Positions 14,201 to 26,200 of a stretch of DNA of 64,000 nt are shown one piece after another; position 1 is the first letter of the stretch; the number at the start of each line of letters is the position of its first letter. The position numbers were made by a program, and so were the translations under genes. The DNA comes from Elmis aenea. Its lineage: Eukaryota > Arthropoda > Insecta > Coleoptera > Elmidae. The notes beneath the pieces are model-generated. The model was given only the letters and a program-made list of their open reading frames with translations. It was not told the DNA's origin and ran no database searches. Location: assembly GCA_947652605.1 (NCBI GenBank), contig OX393577.1, positions 66,240,108-66,304,107 of the forward strand. The letters run 5' to 3'.

Positions 14201-17200
14201 TGAGGGCAAAAAAGTTTCAGTCGCTTTCAAATCCACCGAAGCGATACCATGGACTTTACTGTGAGTCTTAAGCAACGTTTTCGTCACGAATCCTTTGCCG
14301 CAAATCGTACACGGGTACGGTCGTTCCCCTGTATGCGAACGTATATGCACAGTAAGAGAACTTCGCTGCGTGAAGCTTTTCTCACACAACTCGCAACGGT
14401 GCGGCTTCTCCCCCGTATGCGTTCTCTCATGCAGCTTCAGCATCATCCTCTTACTGAACCGTTTCCCGCAGACCTCGCATATAAAGGGCTTCTCCCCCGT
14501 ATGCGTGCGCATGTGATGTTTTAAACCGGCAAGGGACGACAAATTCTTCCCACAAACGTCACATACGAACCGTACGTCGCTCGCGTGCGCTTGCACGTGT
14601 TTACGGTGCCCCTGTTTGCTGGTAAATCTCGCGTTACACTCGACGCAAGTGTAAATGTGTGGCTTATAGCCCGGCTGATGTGTTTTCAGATGCGCCGAGT
14701 AGTATTCCTCCTGCCTGAAGCTCTTGCCGCACTCCTCGCATTTGTATGTTATATTTGAATGGAACGAACCGACGTGTTTTTGCAACGACTGCTTCGACAC
14801 AAACCCCTTGTCACATTGCTCGCATTTATGCGTGTATTCTCCTCGATGCATTTTCATGTGTGCGTTTAAGGATTCGACCGATTTAAACGACTTATCACAG
14901 GTTTCGCAACTATGCGATTTTTGCGCGTTATGGCATAGTTGATGACGTTTGACATCGGTGTGGGTTCGAAACATTCTTCCACAGATGTCACAGGGCACTT
15001 TCTTTTCCGCGTGTACTGTACGTCGATGTTTTTTTTGTTGCCTTACTGTCAAAAACGTCTTGGAGCACTTCTTACATTTATGTAAAGGTTTTGGTTGAGT
15101 TAAAGGTTCTTTTGGAATAAGCTTTTGGCCAGGAGAACTGTCGGTTCTTATCAGACAAAGAAAATGAATCGCATGATTTAATGAGTAAGTAATTTTGCTG
15201 CTCTGTTCCACCGGCAATACTTTCAAATCTTGTTCCACCGGCGATACTTTCAAATCTAGTTCCACCGGCGATACTTTCGAATCTAGTTCCACCGGCGATA
15301 CTTTCAAATCTAGTTCCACCGGCGATACTTTCAAATCTTGTTCTGGAAATCTGTAAAGACAGCCATTTTTATTATACCATCGACGAACATAGACGAGTTT
15401 TTCAATAAGTTACAATTTTCAACAATTACATTTTCTATTTTAACTATATTTAAGTACCGAGCATTCAAACATCCCAAGAACTGGTATGCAACAATATTTA
15501 ACATTTAAAAGGCACAATAACAATAATTTTTTTGTCTTTCTTTTGTTTTCCGCAAAAATGAACGAGACCCTTCATTTTTACGTAAAGTATTCTGATCAGT
15601 ATTAAAATGTTTACAAAGGCTAGATTGTTAATCTACATTATAAATAACAACTGCAATATAGCAAAACTAGGAAAAATCAATAAAACCAAGTTCAATTAAA
15701 AATCGCTTATTTACTTTTATAAGAATTTTTTAGAAATGCTAGAGGTCTTTCAAGATAAACTGAACTTTTCTAAAAACGTTATATTATTATAGGTTGTTAA
15801 AATAGACGTATGTTTCTAGGTGGTGCAGTAATAAACGCTTTAGAGGAGTTTTGGTTTCTGCGTCACAGTTCAGTTTATCTTGAAAGACCTCTAGATCACT
15901 TAACAAATAAGATTGCCACTAAAGAGGCGAGTTAGTACAAAACTGGTCTAAAATTTCTACAAGAAACGCTTAATTTAAAACACGATTTTAAATTAAACTC
16001 TTAATTATAATTAACGACTCAAATACAATTAAATAATCTGTCAAATAATTCAAGCATTCAACAAACAAAATCGGGACAAAATTTCACACCTTTCTACGAA
16101 ATAAACTTTAAAATATTGTCTACTGTGGAAACAAATTAAATTAAGAAACTTATCATTGACGTTTCTAAAACAGATTGAAAGTAAGTAATATAAAAAATTT
16201 AATATAATTACTTTTAATAGAATTTTGCAATTGATATCTTCGCGAAAAATTTAAACAGAACTCATTGCGAGGAAATTAAAAAAACTGTTGACAATATCTT
16301 ATGTGAAAAAAAAATACAATTAGGATTGGAAAATAATTATCAGCATGGACAACTCAACTTTTAGAATTAACAATAACTGAACGGCAAAAGTCGATTGAAG
16401 ATTTTCATTTTCAACATTGCTTATTGGACTGCAAAGTCAACATTCGGTAAGTCTTTGAATAATCATTTTGACCGATAAACTAATTATGATTTACATATAA
16501 TATTGACCAAATATTTATTTCATTTATTTACTACAAAAATTTTGGGTATTTATTTTTTAGCTAACTGTACAAGTTTTATCTGATTTACATTCACTGATAA
16601 TCCCAATGGCTCAACAGTGTTTTTCAATCTCTTCAATTTCGCGGTACACTTTTAAAAAAGCTAAAATTTTACGGCACACAGTCGATTACCCGTGTTATTT
16701 TCAAACTCTTTTTTTTTAGATTTGGCTAGAATATATGGCAAAAATAATTTGATATTTTCATTTGATTTGAATTTCCGGGTAAGCAGGAAACGACCTCAAT
16801 TTAATTTTTTTAAGTGATATATTTTTACATTTTCGAATGCAGAATAAAACACTACATTCAGAAACATATTCATTAAGTTTTTCTTTCAAAATTAGGTTAA
16901 AATACACTTTAGTTTTGATCATACATTCAAGCCAAATTTAAAAACAGAAAGTTTGAAAATAACAAAGATAGTCGACCGTACCAGGACTTTGTTGGAACCC
17001 TGTATACAGGGTGATTCAAATTTGTGGGCGACCATGGCGATCTCGCTTATTGCTGAAGATAGAGGGTAGGTTTAAATTTTACAGAACTTCTAAATTTTAT
17101 GCTCATCAATAATATCGAAACAGAATTGAAATATCTACAACAGTTTTTGAAAAAATTGAAAAAGTTACTTCGTTTACTTGTTATCACTTTTTATTTATAT

Positions 17201-20200
17201 ATTTTTTTAAATCTGATTTCAAAATTGTATTAAATGATTAAGTTATTTACATAAACGTATTTCTTTGAAAAAAACAGGTTTTTATTTATTAAACATATCT
17301 AATAACTACATGAAAATCAAGTTTGTCGCTCATAAGAAATTAAACAGTTAGTACCTATAAAACTAAACGGAATCGGCACGTCAAAAAATTGATGGCACTA
17401 TTAAAAGTAAAATAAAAAGTGGCCATGTAAGTTTTTAGATTTAAGAAAAAATTATAAAGAAAAAAGTTATAGCAAAATAACGGTCTTTTTTGTTTTTTTT
17501 TTCAATTTTAAAAATAAACAGTTGAAGGTATTTCAAATCTGTTTTGATATTATTGATGAGCATAAAATTTAGCCACTTTACCAAATTTCAATCTACCCTC
17601 TATCTTCAGTAATAACCATGGGGAGTTGCCCTCGAATTTGAATCACTCTTTATATCATTGTGTTAGTATTTTTGATTGCACTTTAATGTACTTACTATTT
17701 GTTATTACTTTATCAATTTTTTTCAAACATGTACAAATAAAATTACATATTATTTTAACAAGATATAAAAATGTACAACAAATTAATTATTACATATTTT
17801 AAAATAAGAAAATAAATTATATTTTTTAATAAATTTAATGTGGTGGCTTGGTGGCAGACACAATTTTTAATACAAAAGAGGTTGTATTGTGGATACTATC
17901 TTTCGAAACCTCTTTGTTCATACGATTTTATATAATGTAAGCTTAAAAAATTCCGTTTCGCATAAAAACTGCTTAAAAAAGACAATAAAATTCCAATGGC
18001 TTTTTCTGAAATTTCTTGATGCCCATTTTTATATCTGAAAAGGCAAAAGAAGTCGAGAAGAATTTAAAATTTGTTTTTGCTGTTAAAGAAAACGTTTTTA
18101 ATTAAATTTTATTTATAAGTTCCTGCGTATACCCAATATTTCTTAAATAAATAACTTTTGCTGTTAAAGAAAACGTTTTTAATTAAATTTTATTTATAAG
18201 TCCCTGCGTATACCCAATATTTCTTAAAAAAATAACAACTTGTTAGTAGAAGAAAGCAAATTTTTGCTTGATCATCGTTTTTTAAAATATTTAGTGTATT
18301 AAGCTGGGTATTCAAAACATATGAAAGAGCTGATTTGCAACACCGAATGTAGTCTCTAAAATAATCACAGAATACCGATTGCTTCACAGGAAAAAATAGC
18401 ATTCATTTATGTAGCTTGGCTATACGTAAAAGTACAATTTAGTATTTATTGATAATTTTATTTTTCGCGTCACACCAGAAGGATGCTCATGGCACACTAA
18501 CGTGCCACACAGGTTGAAAAAAACTGGCTTAACATACGTTCATGAATAAATACTAGAACAGTTTGAGTGATTCGTGTGTTAATATAAATAACTTTTAATT
18601 ATAAACCACTTCTAATATTTTCGAAGGATCTCTTGTAAAATATTAAACTGGTTTCAACACTATCGTCTCTTCGTCAGTAGCAATCTTACTTATTTGTAAA
18701 TAAGATTGCTATTGACGAAAAGACTAGAGTTTTGAAACCGAATTAATTAGCATTTCCGCAAAAGATTCTTCATCAAGACATAGATGGGTTTTTGATTAAA
18801 CTTATTTACATTAACATTTCATTGAATAATTAAGGCTTTTTTTGTGACGGTTGGACGTCCTCGTTTACGCTTTCCTCCTAAAGGCAATTTCGCTTCCACG
18901 GGTACTTCGACAACTTTCAACAAAATCTTCATACCCAACACGTGTTTGCAATTAGAGTTTTTTAAAAAGTACAGACACGTACAAGAACACCTATTTAAAT
19001 CGTTGTGGTAAAAAGTTATGGTACAAATACTGTAATTATATTTTTTGAACTCGTCAAACGTCCTCCACTCTCCCGCCATTTCCTTATAACTATCGAGCAG
19101 TTCGGAATTAATTGTTTCGTCCATCGATTTCGACGAGCAGCACACATAAAATAAACTGAAATCGTCCTTATCCTCTTGTAGATAGTTTTTGTTTAACATG
19201 GCCCATTGGTAAGCGTCGGTCCACTGTTGCATCGATACCGTGGGCGTTTCCCAAAACCGTTTAAAACCCGGCGATTCCGGTAGTCTCTCTTTCGACCACT
19301 TAATTAAAAGTTCTGAAACATTATTCAGAAATTGACCGACCGGGAGTCTGTCTCTCAAAGTGTGTTCTTTTTTTATACTGGCGTTTGTTTCCTTGATTCC
19401 ACTGTTGGTGCTTGCATGGCCAACTGCTACTCCTTCGTACCAATTCGAATTTTGTTCCAACCACTGCGAATTGAAATACTCGACAAAATCTTTGGTCTTG
19501 TTGTCCGTGCTTTTCCTCCACTTTTCCAAAAAGAGCTTGGAAGCGACAACGAACGTATTTTCGTCTTTACACGTCTGCAAAGCACCGATATCTTCTCTTA
19601 AACCTACACAATTATTCAGTCCCTTGAAATATTTTTCCACGTTTTTCAGTACGTAAAAAAAGCACGTCATTCGCACGCGGGGGGTGCCGAAAATCTTTGT
19701 AAATGCTTCGGTAATTGCTTCCGATGCATCGGCGAGCAACAGCTGTGGTTTCCAGTCGGAATCAAAATTACGTAAGGCTTCAAAAATGAAGCCAAAGTCA
19801 TCGACACTTTCCCCTTTGCATAAAGCAACTGCAAACGGATGAAATTTTTTATCCCTATCGCTTGTACCCACAAGTATCAACGGATATCCTTGCCAAATTA
19901 TTTTGTAAGTCGTATCGATTTGAATCAGCTCCGATTTTTTCATATTTTCCAATAGCCTCTGCGTCGACGCAACGATTTTTATATCTTGCTTTTCGGCATC
20001 TAACGATTCACAACAAATTAAGTGTTTAAGAACAAAAGGAACGTCTTTCGAATTAGGAATTGATCGTCTCTCTTCGCACCATTTAGTGATCTCTCTTCCA
20101 GATATATTTGGAGTTCCGTATTTAAGGATAAGCCTCTCCGATTTATTGGTAGTCCCAGAATCGGTTATTTCCCTCGAAGAGTCGTGTTCAGTTACTTCGC

Positions 20201-23200
20201 ATTCAGGTACATTTCCATGCCGCAAATGTTTTAAGAAAGAAATTAATTTCGTTTTCGGGGGTTCGCCCATGTTCTGTTGTCTCATAATAGCCAAAATGGC
20301 GTTCGGTTTTTGAACGCCCTCCTCGAATACGGTTTTAACGAAAACCTTTGTCTCCTGATCTAAACCCCTGACCGGTTCGATGTGATTCTCGTGAGCACAC
20401 TCTGTGGCAAACATCGACACCTTAGTATTTGCAGCATGGTACAATAGATACATTCCAACCGGGCATTCGTTCGATCGATACTTTCCCTTAGAACAACGGT
20501 ATTCCAGTCTGTGTCCGTCCGAAGTGTATTTTGAAGACGATTTCCTCCATATATTCTGTGATTTAACAGTCTCCTCTGCCTCTTCTGCCGAATCAAATAC
20601 TTCGATTTTGATCCAGCCACGGTTTGGTTGCCGTTTTCTTTTCGGTTTTGAGTCACCGTTATTCTCATCACACGACTCGTAATCATTAAAATCATCTTCA
20701 AGTTTCACGTGTGACGTCAATATTCTGTGGATGTAAAAAAATCCATAGTAAGAAATATACAAAACTAATAATCTCTGTAACGCTAAAATTTACAGTAATC
20801 TAAGAGTGATGGTTCTCAAAATGTTTGTATGCCACATTATTTCAGATGGTAAATATGTCAATTTTTTTACAAAATGTACTATCAGTCTAAATAAGTAGGA
20901 CCAATCCTTACAAGCACGCTTTAAATAAAAAAAAGTGAAAAAAGGTTTTATTTTGCATTACGGCAATTAAAAAAAAAAAAAACTTGGGGCCGTAGTTCAG
21001 CGGTGAATTTAAACTTGAAATCCACCAGTAGTTAAAAGATAATAACCGAGTTGAGCATTATTTTTAATCATTTATTGATGTAGTAATCATTAATAAATCA
21101 GTATTTTTTTTTAGGTGTAGGGTAAACTTAAATTTCATGGACAACGGCTTAGAGGTTCGCTTGGATATAACTGAACGTAGCAGCAAGAAGGCTTAATAAA
21201 ATTGAGAATCACCGTTGCAAGACTTGAAATTGCATTAGAATAAAATTATTGCAAGTATATACAATTTTCGGTTTAACACTCCATAGCCGTTTTATTTATT
21301 TTTTTGTCATATTAACAAGCTTCTTTTTTTGAGCTGATAAATACAAAACCTGTATGTGTAAAATAAAGTTATAAAAAAACATTTGCTACTTCATTGTAAT
21401 GTCACTAACTACATGTAATTTAAATGCTATAAAAAGGTGCATTTTATTTTTTGTTCAATACTCTATAATGTACAATACATACGACAGCTTTTAAAATTCT
21501 TTGCACTTCTATTACTGACACAAGTAAAATAGTTACTATTACCTAATTTTAATAACAAATACAGTGTGCCGGTTATATTGAACCATTAAACATGAAAAAA
21601 ATTAAAAGCATTAAATATGTTAACCAATCTATTAAAAGCAAACTTGAAACAAAATAAAGAGCTTGTTTCATATAATGTAAAACAATTTAAAAAATAGTGT
21701 TTGGAGCTTCGTTAATACATGCATTGTTTTCCAGAAATTTGCAAACGTTAACTTTATTTAGATTACTTGAAGCGATTTTTTATTATAAGTATCTTTTCAA
21801 CTATTGATTTTTTTAACTTTTTAATTTGCTACAGCCCATGTATAAGGGTCATTAAATTACATAAAAAAACAAACAATAATTTACACTAATATTAAAGGTT
21901 TTTTTTATGAATCGTATTTGTTAATAAAATTAATGTGTCATGTTCAATAACTTGCTTCAAGTTTAAAACAAAATATTTATAGTTTTAGGTGAAGACTACA
22001 CAGAACTTCAATAAAATGTGCCATACAGTGATCATTGTAATATGCGACATTCACTGTATTCTCAAAATATTTTTAAAGGTACGTGAACTTAGCAACATTA
22101 TAATTAAATCATTAACAAACTTGGTTTTACTGCATTTGGATTTTTATTACAATAATTTTTGTAGGTACTTTAGAGTAGTTTTTGGGTTGTCGAGTACTTT
22201 GTGTCAACTTTCAAAAATTATGTATACAGTGCGCATGAACTTTGAGGATATTTTTTGTACTAAACAATTAAAACTACTATCCAAGTAATGAAAAATTAAC
22301 ATTTCACGTTTTTCTTGGTTACTGAAGTTAATTTATACAAATTTATTACGATGATGAGTAACAGGCTTTCATAATTTTTAGTTTGTTGATTGGTCGTCAT
22401 AGAACGACATAAATTACAAGACCGGGCTAACTGATTTTGAGCGGTTGTTGTCCAAAACACAATTTTACAAATTTGACAATAAATGTACAAGTGAAACAAC
22501 TTCTGTGATACATCATTGAATTTAAAAAAAAAAAAATTTATTTGATTATTTATACAGTGTGTCCAAAAGGTATGGACTATGCAGTATGCTATACAGGGTG
22601 TGTAAAAATTGGCGCAAGCCCAACACATGGCGATGTCCTATGTAAAATTCTAAATCGAAAATCTTTATACAAAAATGTTGTACCATGCTTCCTATGGCCT
22701 CAGGAACCAATTAAAGAGAAAAAAAATGTTCTATGTAAAATTCTAAATCGAAAATCTTTATACAAAAATGTTGTACCATGCTTCCTATGGCCTCAGGAAC
22801 CAATTAAAGAGAAAAAAAATTGACAACATTGCATATATTGATTTGCGTTTGGACATTTTTTTATCAGCAATTTTTACTTAGGTATTTACAATTTTTGTTC
22901 GAACTGAAAGCCTTCAGTTCGTAAACATAGCTGCAAACTTTTGGGTATTGTAAAACACAAACTAGAAATAATTACGAGAAAAAGAGAGATGACAACTAAT
23001 GACAATGTTGCCAGATGTATTATTTCATTCAAATCAGTGATTTACATATTTTCAACACCAATTTTTGAAAGGTAGAACACAATATGTAGGAAAAAATACT
23101 ATTCGAATTTTATTTTTATTCCAAATTGCAGCTTTTTCATTTGCAAGTATTAAATAATAACGCTTATTAAAGAACTAAATGTCAAAACTTTCAGGACCTC

Positions 23201-26200
23201 TTGCAGACACAGCAAGCATGGTACAACATTTTCGTATTAAGATTTTCGACTTAGAATTTTACGAAGAACATCGCCACGTGTAGCGCTTTCGCCAATTTTT
23301 ACACACCCTGTATATCCCAGTAAATATCAACTTTAGGGAATTTTTTTTTGAATAAAATTGGTTTGGTTCTTAGTAAGACAAAATGTAAATTACATTTTTT
23401 CGAATAACAAAAGTGCAATGAAAAACAATAGAATTTTTTAAAATGACAAGATGCCCCTATAATATACTCATTTGATGGAGGATTTTTTCTCTTTTTAACA
23501 TTCCCAACCATTTCAGGTGTAATAGACCTCATCTCTTTTCTAATACGATATTTTAAATTTTCGATATTCTCCGGCCTCTTGGCATAAACTTTATTTTTAA
23601 GGTGACCCAATCATTGAAAAGAGAAAAAAATCTCTATCAAATGAGTATAATATAGGGGTATTCTGTCATTTAAAAAAATTCAATTGTTTTTCATTGTGCT
23701 TTTGTTATTCGGAAGAAAAAAAATTAGTTTTGTCTTATGGTGGAAAACTAAGTAGTACTAAACAACTTTTATTCAAATTTTTTTTCCTAAAATGGATATT
23801 TACTGAGATATATCGAGGGTCTCATATCAGAGGGGCGTATGCACAAAAAATACAAAAATGGAGATTTTTCGTCAAAAATGTGTTAAACTGAAGAAAAAAA
23901 TAAATCTTTGTATGTCAGTAAAATCAACATATTTTGATATATAAGCAGGAATAGAATTGAAGTGATTGCATAAAAATTGAATTATCGGAGATTTTTTTTA
24001 ACTCTTTTCTTGAACAATTTTACAGATGGCTTATACTCCCCTGATATGAGACCCTCGATATAGGATATTCCATACCTTTGGGACACACTATAACAAAAAT
24101 TGTGCCCATAAGAAAAAAAGTTGATAGTCATAAAACAAAAACTAATCGATCTAGAAAAAAATAATGACTACCATCCGATTCGGGCTAAAAAGTTGCTTAA
24201 GCAATGTTTTTAAACATTTAAAATATTTTATACTCCAAAGGAGTTAAAGACAAAAAAAAAGTGTTTTTCCTAATTTTCTCACTACCGTTTGAGATAATAT
24301 TATATTAATGACCACTAAAATTAACAACTTTGCCAAATTTAATGCTATACTCTTAATATAATCAGCGAGATCCCTGTTTTATTTCAAACACTCTGTATAC
24401 GCCCCTTATTTAAAAAGTACTAAAAATTATGTCACCATTTTACAATGATTACCAAAAAGCAATAAGTACGCACTAAAGAGAATTTCTACAAAATTTCCAT
24501 TTGGTCTATCCAAACATATTTCACTACACAAAAATTTTTTTATTGTAACTAAAATAAACCTCTTACCTTTGATGAATCTTCACGAAGTCGGCAGATGTCG
24601 ATCACTTTAACACTTAAGGCTTCAGCTTAAATTTCCCCCCATATTTTTACTTTTACAACCCTTTATAATAGTTAACATTTTAATCGCTTACGAAGTACAC
24701 ATATTATACCTTTGTTGCCACTCAGACGCATAGAAATCTTTTTTGAAAATTAAGAATTAAAAAGGTTGAACACTTACCAAATAATTACATTTTGTTTCAT
24801 CCAATACCCGAGCCACGTTCTCAGCTCTGCACATCTTAACTTCACATACACCACAATGAAACTGCTCGTGCTTTAGCAGTTTAGTTACCAATGATAATAA
24901 CTGCATTTTATTAATAGCAATTTGTGATACATCAAAATTTTTAAAACAAATTAAATAGTTCTGTTATGTCAGTCAATGATAATGCCAAAACAGTCGATGA
25001 TATAATAAAAATGCAGTTATTAAAACTTTTGACAAAATGTCCCCGATTTTTGCAAACACATACTGTTGCAAGTTCCGTTTACTTGTTTTAAGTACATGAA
25101 CAATAATCGAATCACCGATTAGTTACGAAAGTATAAATACAAAACAATTGTGTAATATAAGAAATACACTAACCAACACAAACAAAAGCCGGTTTCAATT
25201 TACTAACCAGCTTTTGTTTTGCTCAAGTAGCGCTTATAATACACAACTAACATGATTTATTTGAAACATGGCACCGTGAATCACGAAAAGATTTTACGGT
25301 TTCCGATTCATTTTTGGATACAGTCAAAATGAATCAGAAACGGTAAAAAGATCTTTTGAAATTCGCAAGTGCTTGGGTACTCACCTTTGCAGTCAAGTAA
25401 TAAATGTTTAATACTTAACGTCGGTTAAAATATTTTTTGAAAATCAATACAAAGAAGTATACTGGGTGTTATAGTGTGATAAAACGATTTTTAAGTAAAA
25501 AAACTGAATGTAGTTTTAAATGATGACATAAAAAAATTGTGTCCTGATTCCTGATTTAATATACGTATTGTGAAAAATGTGATTGTGTTTTAGTAATTAC
25601 AAAATTAAATTTGAGAGAAAATGTTGTTTGGTTTACCTATACACATAATACAATGTTATTTTGTTTGTATGAAGCTGATTAAAAATCAATAGGCCATTTA
25701 ACTGTAGTTAATTGATTTGAATATGCGAGGCTTTTTATTGCACGATAAAAAATTGTTGAAATTAAAAAACAACTTACCTTAAATACCTATAAACAGCCAC
25801 AATGGGCAGTCATTTGTTTTTCAAGGTCTCAAACAACTAAAATATAGTTGTTTGGAACAGTTTCGTCACTCTCGAAGCACTTTATTTAAAAACCGAACTA
25901 AATTATATAAAAAAAAAACGAAATTTCAGAAATCAAGCACCGATTTTGAAACAAACGTGACACAAAGAATTTGAAAAACCGAAAAAATACCAAAACAGAC
26001 GTTTAATTATCGGCTATTTGGCCCCAGAAAAACATACAGATTTCCAAATTGTAGCTTAAAGAATTGCCTCAATATTTCAATGCTCGGTAAATTTTGTGGT
26101 GAATACAAGAAAACTGTAGTTTTTTCAGGTTTTGTGCAAAACCAGAACTTATGCTAAACAAACGCAGTCATGTCAATAAAAACAATTGAATCTCCTTTTA

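Larger units (their letters stand above)
15351..18818. other. Spacer between terminal exons gamma and epsilon
   Basis: No coding region was seen. It holds a short inverted-repeat element (15739-15894), a family E palindrome (17005-17653), an 81-bp tandem duplication (18076-18237) and a small hairpin (18650-18739). Confidence 0.6.
22553..24090. mobile_element. Family A element carrying two nested insertions
   Basis: The outer ends are TACAGTGTGTCCAAAAGGTA and CCATACCTTTGGGACACACTATA. The left arm is interrupted by element B (22592-23312) and the right arm by element C (23811-24060). The inner part (23500-23612) holds a transposase fragment. Removing the insertions restores arms like those of the 242-798 copy. 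Confidence 0.75.

Noticed and set aside
18819..20724. The SWIM exon as an intact independent transposon
   Set aside because: No flanking inverted repeats or target duplication were seen, and its acceptor phase matches the four neighbouring terminal exons.
22542..22823. 93-codon ORF with a repeated 31-residue motif
   Set aside because: It follows a 93-bp tandem duplication inside an inverted-repeat element and crosses element ends; no protein similarity was seen.
23299..23610. 103-codon minus-strand ORF as a gene
   Set aside because: Only about 37 codons are transposase-like and the rest is transposon arm sequence, so it was recorded as a fragment.
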